Shown here: in pieces, positions 37,701-50,200 of the stretch
How the letters are laid out: the number at the start of each line of letters is the position of its first letter
Position numbering within the stretch: position 1 is the stretch's first letter
Origin: Paragonimus westermani
Taxonomy: Eukaryota; Platyhelminthes; Trematoda; Plagiorchiida; Troglotrematidae
DNA: 64,000 bases
Direction: 5' to 3'
Assembly: GCA_008508345.1 (NCBI GenBank)
Contig: QNGE01000431.1
Location: forward strand, 53,123-117,122
Notes under the pieces: generated by a model
What the model saw: the letters and a program-made list of their open reading frames with translations, nothing else
What the model was told of the DNA's origin: nothing
Databases searched by the model: none
Program-made: the position numbers and the translations under genes

Positions 37701-39955
37701 ACAGATTGTGAGCAAAACTTTTGAATAAACCGAAAAATGGCATGTGTAACTGTTCGACTTTTCTGAACGTTGGTATGGGCTGTCGATGGATTTTAGTGCA
37801 GCATTGTACCCTATCTATGATTTTCTTATCGTTCTCACTTAGCAAGTCCAACTTCTGGGCACGGCATGACAGCCGCAGCTGTCGTGTGCGCGCTCCAATG
37901 CTGTGATACAATGTACAGATTGTTACTAACACACTCAGCACATTGGGTATTCAATTTCCATTTGTTTTCTACGTTGACGTGCGCAACGGTATGCGGTTGT
38001 AGTGGTAACGGTTTGGGCTTTTGCATAGGAAAATATACCACTTATGCCGCAGCATAGCTGGCATCGTATATACGCTGTCATTCAAGTAAACATGACAGTT
38101 GTCTGATGTTGGCTGTCACTACTTAGACGGTGGTGTTCTCTACCATTATATTGCATCCGAGTATGTGCTTTTTGGCATTCGTTGCCTTGTTCCTCAGCAC
38201 AACAGGTGGGTGAGGATGTGTATAACAGTGTTGTACGAGACACATTTAGCTCCTCTCGTCGGTAGTTGAGTATGACGAGCTGAGTGAGCAAGTGAAGTGG
38301 CACGGGGCTGGTGTGCTTCCAGCAGATAACTTAGGATGGTAGACAGGTTACCGGTTTTAAAGCTGTCATAGTTCACAGAAAGGCGAGGTTCGTTGTGTTC
38401 TTATGTTGAAATATTGGGTGTAGAAAAAGGAGAGTCGATGAGAAGAATTGTTGGAGGAAGCGACCGACGCTCACGGAATGATTAGGTAGAGCGAAGTTTT
38501 AGTAAGTGGCTCACTTAGTGTTTGCCAGAATGAAGTGAAGAACAACAGGGAAAGTTTATGCGTAAACGTTCGTCACAGAGCTTTGCCTTGTCCAGAGGTT
38601 GAGTGACTGGTACATTGGCAGCGATTATTGTGGGCTCCACGGCGCTACGTTTGGCTTCCTATCAACAGTAGCAAGTGTGGGGACTTAAAAAAAATGTACC
38701 GTGAAGTCATCTACGTTTGGAGTTTCTCTCATCTGTAACGTTTACCCAGAACACAGCACCTCAACTGCAGAACGTGGACTTCACGGATAGCATCAAGAGA
38801 CCACTAGAGTGGATTGTTAGCTAAAAAAGAAAATGTTTTGAAATAAGCCAAACAAATTGCTCTTTAGGTGAGGAAACTGTGATCCACTTGGTTCTTAGAC
38901 GTGTTCGCTGAGGACGATAGGAAAGTGAGTAGGGTCTAGTCGCATGATTCAAACCCAACTGGTAAAACTCTAATAACCAGTGGTTGCCTCTAGGTTGCAG
39001 AATAGGGCACTATTGAAGGTCACACCAAATCTCTGCTCTGCCGTATCGGTCTAAGTGTAAGAGAGCATGCTAATGGCATGATGATACTGGTGTGGGATGT
39101 ATGGTGCCGCTTCTTCATGAACTCCGATGTTTTCGAATCTTTGTATGTTGGTATTCGTGTGACTCGGACGTCGTAAAAACGATGACTGCCTTCACCGATA
39201 ATTGTGAAATTGTTTTCTCAGTATAATTAGTGTAAGCTTTTCGCATGAAAATATACCTTGCCCTTTGTCCAGGTGAGTGTTTAATCAATCTGGTTACCAG
39301 CTACTCAATCGTTGTCATCCTTAGCGCCCATACCTGTCCAAAAAACAGTTGGCTTTTTTTGTTACAACCCAAGCAACAGACATCAACATGCGGGACAAAC
39401 AAAAATACTGGTATCGTCCATTTTTGGGTTTGTTATCGTGTTTCACGTATCCAGGGAATGCAATCTAACTTATGTCAACGAAACAACGGTGCAATCTAAT
39501 CTCACCTTTTCACTGCTGGCCAAAAATGTCAACTGTGCGGAAGCGTGTAGCACTCGGGTGTGAAAGTCTGTGAGGAATGTTTTTAGTTTCGGCTACCCCG
39601 TAAAAGTTGCACCAGTTAGTTCCACTAATACGTCTTCACATGCATCAAATTTTTAGCATCTGGTCTCGTTACGCATGGTCGTATGAAGCCACCTCCAATT
39701 AGCAGCGTGTGATCTAAACGTTTAAAAATTCATTGTTTGAAGTGTTTTAACTCAAATAAGAAATATTCACATTGTGCATTTCAATAGAGGTTCATCGACG
39801 CCCTTCCTACCAACGACTACAATTTACTCTGTGTAAAGTGATCGCTCTTAGAAATAAACACAAGCATACGTGATCTGTATGATCGGAGCAGATCTCGGAA
39901 ATAACCTGCACTTGGGGTTCCCAAAATCACTTAAAGAGTGACCGGTACTTGATGT
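34716..39955. other. Intergenic region downstream of the SDAD1-like gene, no named gene
   Basis: One open segment at 35138-35422 (95 codons, with VCCPPIGKSICRQDG and GGHWVAIVAVN) looks less random than its surroundings, but I cannot assign it. Other frames are short. No RNA gene or tandem repeat is seen. Parts near 37.3-37.6 kb might be very old RTE sequence, but I could not support this. Confidence 0.3.
35138..35422 (+). CDS. Unassigned open segment, possible exon or repeat ORF
   Basis: This 95-codon frame starts 525 bases after the SDAD1-like stop codon. It has proline and cysteine clusters (CCPPIGKSICRQDG, FPHVPHAFPS) and ends GGHWVAIVAVN before a stop. I do not recognise the family. No splice donor of quality is evident near its end. 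It could be chance or part of an old repeat. Confidence 0.2.
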   Translation: MILGPLFVGSRWIKAAIRSELSGATKTDELLNSVSSHPKPIVCCPPIGKSICRQDGLNPFLFPHVPHAFPSLRKALFYDERFVGGHWVAIVAVN

Positions 39956-39959
39956 GGCA

Positions 39960-40270
39960 GCTAGCTGGTGCCTGTTGCAAAACGCCAGGAATGTATGATG
40001 AATTTGTTGACTGATCAGGCTACACAGTCTGTAATGGTTGGGTCACGTACTCGGCGTACAAGGCGTTTATCGCCCCGGGCGTTGTATGTTGAAACCACCA
40101 ACCGTTAGAGCCACGTGGCAGTCAGGCAAGGATGCAGCCACGAAGTGTGGAGATCCTGGCTGTTCTACAGAGTAGTATTGGTAAGGCGTCGTCTGCCTGG
40201 CTGGTGTCCCAGTGCTCGTTGTAGTCTCTGACCAGAAACACTATCCTGGGTACGCCACGGTCAATGTCGT
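39960..40270 (+). mobile_element. RTE-like 3' coding scrap (copy 1)
   Basis: A frame near 40020-40100 reads IRLHSL, a stop, then WLGHVLGVQGVYRPGRCML. This matches the RLRWLGHVLRMP..LPRRAML motif near the end of RTE proteins. It is short and interrupted. Confidence 0.5.
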
Positions 40271-40639
40271 ATCCGCACTCATACTCGACGTTGGTCTGAT
40301 TGGCAGCCTGACTTATTGCGATTCCCTTCTGCATACCTCGTTGTATCAAAGGCCTGCAGACCATGTTAACGAGTTGAGTGGTCGGGCTGGTTCGTGTGGA
40401 AGAGTAGTGCTTCAAGTGTGTAGTACTCCCGTGTTCTGCATCCAATCCAGTTGGAACTGGACATTTTCGAGTAATTCCATCTGATCCGCTTCAATTACTA
40501 CCGTCGAGATATGAGTGAGCGTCGAGGCAACAAGTGCCTTTGCCAACCTGCGTCATCTGTGGTGTAGAAAGGTGCGCGGTTGTCGTTGACACAAGGCGTA
40601 TATGATGCTTATGTACATTCTGTTTTGTTTAGAAGTTCA

Positions 40640-41170
40640 GAAATGTGACCTGTCAAGGAGAAGGACATCAAACGAATTGTTTTTGACCGTCGCTGTTTTT
40701 GCCAACTGACCCACTTCAAGCGGAGTGGTGGCATAAGCAACACAATCGTTCCCCAGCGTGTATTTTGGAACTCCCAGGGCGCACGATTAGCCGGTCAACT
40801 AATCAGTTTGCACGATGTGCGATGGCTAGTTCGCATACCCTACTTGCCAAATAAGAGTCTTCTACGTCAGGCGTTATTTATTGAGAACACCAAAAACAGG
40901 ACATGATCGCGTCAAGCAGTGACATGGTCAGTTAGATGAAGACCCTAACTATTCTGTTGAGTAAGATAGGTAGGTGTCGCTTGCCTGGTTACCGTCCTCG
41001 GTTACTCAAACCGCTGGTTAGGAAGTCTATCCGAAAGATCAGTGTGCCGCATATAATGGTGTTTCTGTATCTTCTCAGGTTAATCCGCATTGTCTTGTTT
41101 TTATCAGTTCTTATTCATTTAGATAAATTTTCCTTTTTTACCGGTATTCTGCGTTACCTTAGAACCAAAA
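40640..41170 (+). mobile_element. RTE-like 3' coding scrap (copy 2)
   Basis: DVRWLVRIPYLPNKSLLRQALF (near 40815-40880) and ILLSKIGRCRLPGYRPRLLK (near 40955-41015) match the WLGHVLRMPxxRLPRRAL...LSHVGRCRLPGWGPRD end of RTE proteins. It repeats the domain seen at 40020, so two RTE 3' fragments lie in tandem here. Confidence 0.6.
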
Positions 41171-43926
41171 CACTCTCTGGTCAGGATCATGGGCGTTTCG
41201 GATAGGTGAATAACTTGAACATCGGTAGATGGAGCGCCTCTCTCAGTGCACTTAGCATTTGAACGCACGCTGTTTCTGTTGAAAAAAGGCAAATACCATC
41301 CGATTTAATTGATTTTAAACAATGCATATCGTATTTTAATGTCTTGTGGTTCTCGCCTTCAAATTTGCACTTCATTACTGGCTTCATCCCTGTTTGAGAT
41401 AATTAACTATCGGTAACCGGTCTGCGGCTAGCAGTCAGTTCGAAATGGCCATCTGAAACAGACTGTCTAACTAGTGGGATGTCTGGAAGTCAACTCAGCA
41501 AACCGGAATGTTGGAGAATAAACTAGGTAGGTCACTGGGAGCGTGAACTGCTATCGAACACAGTGTTTTCCATGAAGTTAGCAAGTATGGGGAGACAAAG
41601 CAAATAGGTGTGATGGGAGAGAGGCCAGGGTTTGATCACGGTTTATCCGCTTGTGATGTTTATGCTGCCAATCGTAATTGCCTACCTTTCGTCCAGTCAT
41701 TGACCTTAATTCGTTTAGTCTGGACATGTCTGTCAGGCTTCACCATCATTCTTTTCCGATTCCATTGAACAATGAGTTCATGCGAAATCCTGAAATCGAC
41801 AGTTTTGGTACAATTCTGAGGCGATACATTATCTTACACGCGGGTTGTCACTATCCTGTTTAGCTGTTTGGTCTCTTAGTTGAATGTTAGCCGATCATTG
41901 GTGGTTGTCTATCAAATCCTAGAATGTGGGTCAATTCGGTAACCATAGAAACAAGAAAATCTTGTCTATGAGCTTAGATCTATACTCAACGAGACGGGTC
42001 GCAAAAAACGAACGCGTTTTTGAGCACTGCATAATCAGTTTAGTTTTTTCTCTTCGTATTGGTACCTGTGATTCTAGACAAACTAACTAAAAGGCAAAAT
42101 ATTGTGAATACTAGAAGGCTGGAACACTTGATTTTTCACAAGCAAGCCACATCAGTGGATGACCAGGTCAGATACTAAGGTCAGGTATGAAGAGCAGGTG
42201 ACCAAAGAGACAACACTGATGCTGATGACCGACCATCCACTTAGGTCAGCACACTCGAAAATTCGTTGTATAGATTCTTTCCAATCTGCCTGAACGTGTT
42301 GAGAAACATACACAACGAATGTTCAACAGTTCATCTGGATAAGCAGAGTGGCTAAGGAGCAATGTGAAACCGAACCAAAGTGCTATAGGTCGTGTATGTT
42401 AGTAAGGCTTCTTTCTCGGTACCATCTCGCCAGCACCCAGCAAGTGAAATATATGACAGCGCATCACTCAGTGACTGTGAATGTAATTTTTGTTTGGCCG
42501 GTAGTTTTCGTGAATATATTTATGCAAATAATCCTCTTTTGCAAATAGATCCAAGAACGCTCATCATATACGCTATGAAAGACTTTTCAGTAAATTGTTC
42601 GTCACCTTTGCCTGGCCGATAGAAACTCGAGCGGAAGTCGGAGCAGTGTATTTTGAAAATGGCCTTATGGTATACTGGTGGTAAACGTTTTGTAGCTGGG
42701 ACTGCACACCATTGTGCCAGTAATGCTACAGGAATCTTTCTTAAATTGAGGAATTTATCTGGGAGGAACTGGATGGGCGACGGAAAAATTACACACATCT
42801 GATTATATAAATCACCTTAGCTATTACCGTCCACTTGGGGAGAACTATTTACTACTCGGCCATTCTCCATTCGGGAGTAAACCTGCTTCCTACACAAAAG
42901 TTCTAAAGAAACAGATTTTACCATTAAACACCCACTATCACGTTACGTTACATCCCACATGCGTTGACGATGCCGTCGAACTTAGTGAACAAACGTTTCC
43001 AAATTAACCAATCAACTTGGAGAACAACCCAACAGTGGCGAAGTTAAAGTTCCTTGTCTTGCTGTTTTTATGCTAAAGAGAAGATTTAAAGGCATCTAAT
43101 ACACTGCATGCCTTACGAATGCCGTTCGGGCTGGACTAACCTGACGTTGAAGTCCAACTGGATTTGGGATTCTGAGATTAGGTTTGCCCACACTCATCTC
43201 ATCATCATCATCATCGACGACAGTACTTTAGAGGTTGATATTTCGTCCTGCTACTGCATAAACGCGCGAATGTAAAGTTTAATCAACACAAAAGTGAACT
43301 CGTATATTCGACATCAATATGGCTGCATCCCGGCGTTAGACTGTTAGGTCAGTAATCAGCAGCACGCGGTGATTTTGCTCGTTGATGAAATCATCATTTG
43401 CCAACTATAATGAACGTAAGTAACACATACGTAAATCGAACACCACTCACAGCTGGGCGCACCTGACACATTCTCATAAATATTTCAGTCCGCCCTTTGG
43501 AAAAGAAACAACATTAGAGCCTCATTCCTGTTAGAACGCCTTAGTAGTAAGTACTCATACTACTTGAACAGAACTCCCAGAGATGGGGTCATGGGGTAGA
43601 GTGGGCAGGATGGTTACTGTGTCATTTTACGAGGCGAATGATGATGATTCGTTCGTGCCTGATATGACGTCAATGGTGCAACTGTCAGGACGGTTGATTC
43701 ACAAACGCGTGGTCGGAGTTCTGGTCCCAGCCATGGCAAGGATATCCACTATTGACAGGTTTTAAGAAGAGGGCAACTCGGGTCTGTTGCCTCTTTTTGA
43801 ATCGCAAAAGCAGACCTTCATGGGAATGCGGCAGCTACGAGTACTTCTAAGGGATGTTCAAGTAATGTTCAGAAACGTTTTACAATTCTACGTTATATTA
43901 CAATACAACACCATCAACACGCTTAC
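41171..43926. other. Region between RTE scraps and the Shroom-like exons, no recognised gene
   Basis: It has short open frames only. A small ATC run is at about 43199-43215. A GAGGGCAAC...GTTGCCTC hairpin followed by T residues at 43770-43798 looks like a bacterial terminator, but in this genome it is probably chance. The 3'-most exon of the Shroom-like gene should lie in or left of this region; I could not find it. Confidence 0.3.
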
Positions 43927-44291
43927 GTGAAACTTGACCAACCAGTCGAGCGAATTTTGCATCTGGATAGCAACCCGATCTCTTAAAAAAATTGAGGTCC
44001 GACCACCATCACATTTAGAACCCGGTAACTGCGATGGATCTGAAGAAGAAGAGCCTTCTGGATGTGAGTCACATTTACTTGTAGGTCTGTAAGGTGCGCT
44101 GACCTCATTTGAAATCAAGGACGTGGGTGCTTCAACTTGTAGGCCCGGTGGTATGCTCTCCAGCAGTCGTAGACGGCAATTCTCCAAACCAGCTCGTAGA
44201 TCTTGAGCCTCCTTGATCTTCATCTGCAAATCTATTCTCTGACGGTTCACAAGTTCCTGTTGCAAGTTTAGGGAGGAAAGCAATTTTATGA
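43927..44291 (-). CDS. Shroom-like exon D (ASD2 C-terminal helix)
   Basis: It encodes IKLLSSLNLQQELVNRQRID, LQMKIKEAQDLRAGLENCRL and RLLESIPPG. A serine/proline-rich stretch follows, then RDRVAIQMQNSLDWLVKFH before a GTAAGC donor. The helix matches the EKQR...HEDAKELKENLDRRER block. The end resembles the DYxHFVKM segment, so one more exon is expected. The acceptor (GCGAAG at 44292) lacks a good pyrimidine tract; an alternative acceptor a few codons upstream is possible. Confidence 0.5.
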
Positions 44292-47200
44292 CTTCGCTCG
44301 AACTAGTATGCTTCGCCGATAAACAATGTGATTGAAAAATAATCACATGAATCATGTATCATCTTACCCTTGTTTGATATGTAGTTCACAAATTAATCAT
44401 TGTAAATTGGAATTTGACTGTTTGAATAGTGCATTATATAGTAAGGGCTTCGCAACAGAACACTTAATGACTTGATTTCGTGAGCTTGTTGACGTGCGAA
44501 AGGAGTGCTGATTGCCAAGAAAACGGATATTTCAATCGGTCCACTTTGAGAAGAGACATTCAAAGATCAGTGCTGAATTTAATTAAAACTCACCAGTAGT
44601 GAATAAACGTGCCCCAACTGGGACCTGAAGTTCAGCCCACATATTTGGCTAATGCGCCGTTTGCCTCCCCCAAATAAGACCAATATATTATACGCATACG
44701 CTGAGCTCCGTTTACTTCAGAAGAACGTTCCGGTTTAGCTCATTTTCACAATGGTGGTGTTGCTTACTGACACTGTGAAATGTGAACCAATTCTTCTGAT
44801 CTGCTAGTCGATCTCTGAGGTCAGAGGATAGCCTAGTAGGTGCTAACCGGTCGCGAAGTTTATCCGTCGTCTCAGTTTCATTTGTGATGTTCCGGTCAGA
44901 AATGGCCCGAGCACGTCGCAACCGTTGGAGGTGTGTTAATTTGATTTGACATAAAATATCAACTTCAACAGAAGTGTTATGCTGACATACAAAGAAGTGT
45001 GACTAAAACAGAAACGATGCGTGTCTCCAGACAAACTTTGCTGATCAACAGGCTTCCACGTAGAGAATGGTGTAATTAGCAACATTACCGGACCTCAGCT
45101 TTCCTGCAGTGAAAGATCTTTGGAAACAGTCAACTAGGAGATTTCGGAAAAATGCAAAGATACATTTCATTTTGGAAATTACTTATTTGGTTTCTCAAAA
45201 CCGCTGTCTGCCGGAACGGTTTACGGTTTACTTTCGCCACCCTGATGGAGGTGGTTCAATATTAACAATAATAAATTAATGTTCCAGGTTTCAATTTGAA
45301 GATCAGGAATACTTAACTTTTCTTGTTTATACGTCTAGTTGTTGTTGCCTCTTCAAATGGTTCAAAAACTAAATCCAAAACATGCACCTGTTAAGAGGCC
45401 TCATTTGAGAAGTACGAATGATAACGGATACAAAGCTCTCTGCTACACCTGCATATAATCAACCTTTCCAACTACACCTGGTTAATTGTACAGTAAGTGT
45501 GTACTTAATAAAGATACGTAGTTCAGTTAGGAGCCATCAATTTTTGTCTGAATGGGAACTCTGGTGTTTTGTTATATTCATTGCAAAAGCGCGGGTACGG
45601 AATCACGGAAGTTGTTCTACAAAACATCTTGATTGGAACACCGAAGTTTTTCACACTAGAATTTATGGGTTTTACCTAGACCATCTACAAAATAGAGTTA
45701 ATTGCCATCTGCTGAGCCTACATTGTCTACTGCGTCTTTTTTTGTACTGACCAAAACCGGCAAAATCCAAACTAAATATGGTGATGATGATTAACCCCGA
45801 ATGGTATACATGACGATACTACGACGAACCCTTGCAGTACTTCTTAAGCGATCAGCTACTTGCTTAACTTGACACTGTTCACAGAAATCGTGAGAAGTGG
45901 AATTCATAAAAAAATAGTTATCGAGATTGCGCCTTTTGGTTTGTGACAAGTTGAATTCCACCGAATCATATATTCCTCTCGAAACTGGTAATGACCGTAA
46001 GCGCACTCTTGTCAACAAACCCTCAGGCGTTATAGAACTGGCCGCCGGTGTTCGGATTGCACACTTAAGACCGAACCAACCTGAATACCATCAGCAAGGC
46101 CTGGCTGAACGAAGTCAGTGTCAAACTGATAAAATCAGTGGATATAATCTATGTTACCGGTTAAAAACCTTACTGCGCATTGATAGTGTGCACTCTATGA
46201 TCGATACTACAGCACGAGATATAGTGGCCGATTCAGACGTCATAAGAATTTGCTCAGGTTTTTCGCATCCGATTCTGTTCTAGAACAAACGCACCTGTGG
46301 GACCGACTTCGGAGAAAATCATAGTTGACACATAGACTTCGAAGAGTTCCTTGAATCTGTTGTAGTCCGTTCCCATTTTTACCAATTCAAGGTTTTGAGG
46401 CATTTGGTAAGCGTCACACGTTCTCCGAGATTTATCTACCCTTGTGAGCACAGTCGGAGTGATCTTGGCTGGTGAATTCACGAGTGTGTACACTCTGTTA
46501 CTTCGTCTGATCGCTGGTTCAAGGAACATCTCCTCTGACACTTCAAGATTACCTACTATCTCCAACCTCAATGGAGTCGCTTTCATGCTGCATGTATTGT
46601 TTCTACAATGAACAGTTAACCGACTACACCACATCCGGCTTCTTCATATTAGTGGTGCATGGTGCCAAGAATACTTCAAGTTATTCCAAACTTCCTACCC
46701 CGGAATCGACCGACTCTTCTGGGGTACCACGATGCGGGTGCTGACCACTGTCCACTCTTCAGGTTGCATCTGCGGTGGAGTTACGTCAATCAGTCTCGGA
46801 CGTTAAACAGTAACTCCATGGAGGTCGTGGTTTAGCTGACTTGTACTAGCCCGGAATTTACCGAATCCAGTTCTGACAGTGATGGCTGGAGTGCCTTCCG
46901 AATTAACCCTGTAATCGATTGAACCTCCGATAAATGAACTATTACTGCTCGGACGCCACCTGAAGTACGTACGCTGAAATTGACTGTGTCACAATCAACA
47001 TCTTTGTATACACTGAAGCTACCTTTGACACTTTATGTACCTTCCTGATATGAACACTTCTGCCGCACATCCTAGAAACAGCTTGGTTGAGCCGGAGATG
47101 GAATTCACATTAGGGTAGACATCAGCTACTAGGTTTGTTGTAGAGGGAAGTTCTGTGGCCTCAAAGTGTCATGGGATGGATCAGTCGACCTCGTCCCTAC

Positions 47201-50200
47201 ATTGAGTGTTAACAATGACGGCTTCGTGAATAAGGCAGCACTGTTCAAGGTTGGCTGTCGTTGTATGTTTTCTCCGTTTGCAAACTTCACTGTTTCAGAT
47301 GGTTGGGAACAGTGGTGCTGTTGTTTGTAGCTCGGGTTGATGGTTTTGGTATTCATATGTTCGCCGAGCTTGGCATTTAGGTTGCAAACGTTTCATCACC
47401 AGGCGAGGTGACATCATCAGTGCGTAAGTGTTTCAGCTGAAACACTTACGCACTGATGATGTCACCTCGCCTGGTGATGAAACGTTTGCAACCTAAATGC
47501 CAAGCTCGGCGAACATATGAATGCCAAAACTTCACTGTATCTGTAAATTGCAAATCTTTCAGTGTCAATAACGTTTGCAGTTAGTCGACTCGGTCAAAAC
47601 CGGAGAGGGGTCCTCATTTCAAGTTAATTATTATTTTGTCAACAGGGTAATGGTGTGCAGGCTTTTCTCGTAATCGTGGGATGAAAGTTTGGCTGAGTAC
47701 ATTTGGGCCACAAACCAGCCCATTGAGTTCCGCTCACTCCATTGTTTGGAAGGTTACTCTGCATATACATTTGTTATAACGTGAAACTTCTACCAGAAGA
47801 TTACAGATCCGCAATCAGATTTAGGACAAAACATTGTAAAACTGCAATGTCTGGCCAAATATGTTGACTGGACGTCACCCAAGTAATCAGCCTACCTAGG
47901 GTAATTATGGAAGATGCCGCATCATCCAGTCTGCCTTCAAAATCACTTTTAAAGCGGCGGAGCAATTTCAGGCTGGATGAATAAATTCGTTTTTGGCCCC
48001 TTCTCTTCTTGGTGTATTGGACTGGGAATTTCGAGGATTGAAGATCCCACAGTTCTGATGTCGAGAATTTTGTTGTGAACAGTGGATTCATCATTATGGT
48101 TCTACTGATACAACAGTATTGTAGCGGATGATTCCTCTCGTCCGCATCAGAAAGTTCAGGAGAAGACCTGTAGATCATACGGCTGTTCAGCAAAGACCTG
48201 TTTGTAGGATTTTAACGCACTTTCATAGAGTGTACTATATCTGGAAACGGTTGACTCTGATAATATTTATCAAAGGACCTTGTGCGGTTCTCACGGTCTT
48301 GCGATCAGTCCACTTACGGAAGTTTTATCAGCTTAGACGTGTTGATTGCGATGACTGAATAGGGTTATGAGTTGTATACCTTACACGTAAACTGTTCAAT
48401 GAGCCTCAAACAACGAACTCCCAAATTATTGTCCAAAAATAGCCAGTTGTTAACTCACGCTCCTCGGGCTAGCATGAGTTCTTTTAGTGGCACTTCTCAC
48501 TACTACCAGATAGATTCCTAGTCTATCTGGACCATTCGCTTATATATCATCCACTCTCTCAATCATCAGGATTTGTGAGCTGCTTAGCAAATGACTGATA
48601 CTTGTTTAAACTCCGCTCCTGTTAGCATGATGATCTTGGGTGAACCACTTTCCCCACTCCAGCTCCGAAATTCCTTTACTTCCTGACCGAGGCCGAACAA
48701 ACAGTGACAATATTCAGCTGCTACGCTCTGCGACAACATTTTGGTAACACGAATCACTGATTGAAGACTTTGGTCCTCTTCATAATTCTGAATACAGTTA
48801 TGAAAAGGCGGACACAGACAGATGCCAATAGTCCGTGTTGCTTCCCCAGCATAAAACAGCAGTAAACAGTACTATAACACTGATGCGGTTGGGCGAACTA
48901 GTAAAATATCGAATGAGGTGAGAGATACATCGCAAAACTGCCAGTTCAGAGTTTGTATTTAAATGTTTTTGTACAGAGAACACCAGTTTTAGTGTGTAGA
49001 ATATGCGTTATCGACAAATAGATGGAGTCACCATAGAAACCCCACTGGGACCAGTGCTTGTCGATTTTTTACGCTGATGCTAGGAGGACAAACTAATAAA
49101 CCGAGTTCATCACTGTCGCTGCACTAACATTTTGTGAATGATATCATAATGTTCACACAATCTCCGCCAACGACAGACGAGATACCAAGACAGTTGAACA
49201 CCTACCATGTTAATTTGGCAACCACGTGTGAATTAGAAAAGAACGAGTTTCTACCGTTTCTAGACATTCTCACCAGTCACAGGGATGAATGAACATTAAA
49301 ACGGTCTGTGTACTCGGAGCTAACCGTGAGTGGCCAATAAACTCGTTTAAAAAATTCGTACTAATAAGGACCAAACCAGTATCAGTTAGAACACTGGTTA
49401 TGTGCTGGACGTACTTGTTCACTAGAATGTCTGGCCAGTGAGCTTGGATTAATTACAACCACGTTTCAAGATAATGTATACCATCTGAAGTTTAATAATA
49501 GACAGCCAGCAATGCAAAGTTTCCACGACTGGGAAGAAGAAAGTGTATATTAAACTACCGTTCAACGGTGGCCCTTTTTTCTTCAAGTATCGACTAACTG
49601 TACCCACAGCGCGATCAAAGTCATAGTCGTCAACTGAACTGACAAGCTACCGTTAGTTTGAATGATCGGACAGCAAACTATTGGCACCAGCTCACACTGT
49701 ATTTACCAAACTGTAGCGAAAGATACGTTTTCAGGACCGATAGCTGCTTGAACTCTAGGATGAAGAAAACTTTGCCAAAATGGTTTCACAATGTGACTAC
49801 GTACCCTAATTCCTCCTCACACCCCCACCCCGGATCACCGAAACTTCCGGCTTCGTCAGTAGCCACACACATGTTGGCCATCGGTCATCGGATTGATCTC
49901 AAATTGGCTATCTGGAGTTTAAGGCGTCACACTAATCCACGTTAATTGCGTTTCGCTCAATTAGTCACAGTTACCTGTCTCAAGCTGGCATGATGTGTAC
50001 ACAAACAATTATATGTAAGCCTTAGCCTTACATATAACTAATAGTTTTGCGCTGCATCCTCCATCCCATCTTCGGCCTAAGTTTTCCTCCCCACTCAACT
50101 ATACCATTTTCCATATTTGTTCCCATTTTAAGCACAAGATTTTCCATTGCATGCTAAAGCAAATCACTTTGGTGCATTAGAATTTCCACCTTAGATTCTT

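Noticed and set aside
40122..40445. Minus-strand frame resembling a von Willebrand A domain (VPRIVFLVRDYNEH)
   Set aside because: The plus strand of the same stretch flanks RTE 3' coding matches, and the resemblance lacks the metal-binding motif; probably antisense noise of a repeat.
43770..43798. Rho-independent-terminator-like hairpin with T run
   Set aside because: All other evidence shows a eukaryotic genome, where this structure has no such role; likely chance.
47896..48167. Exon of the Shroom-like gene with good splice signals
   Set aside because: Phases do not fit exon B, C or D and the open frame runs on through the donor, which suits a transposon ORF better.
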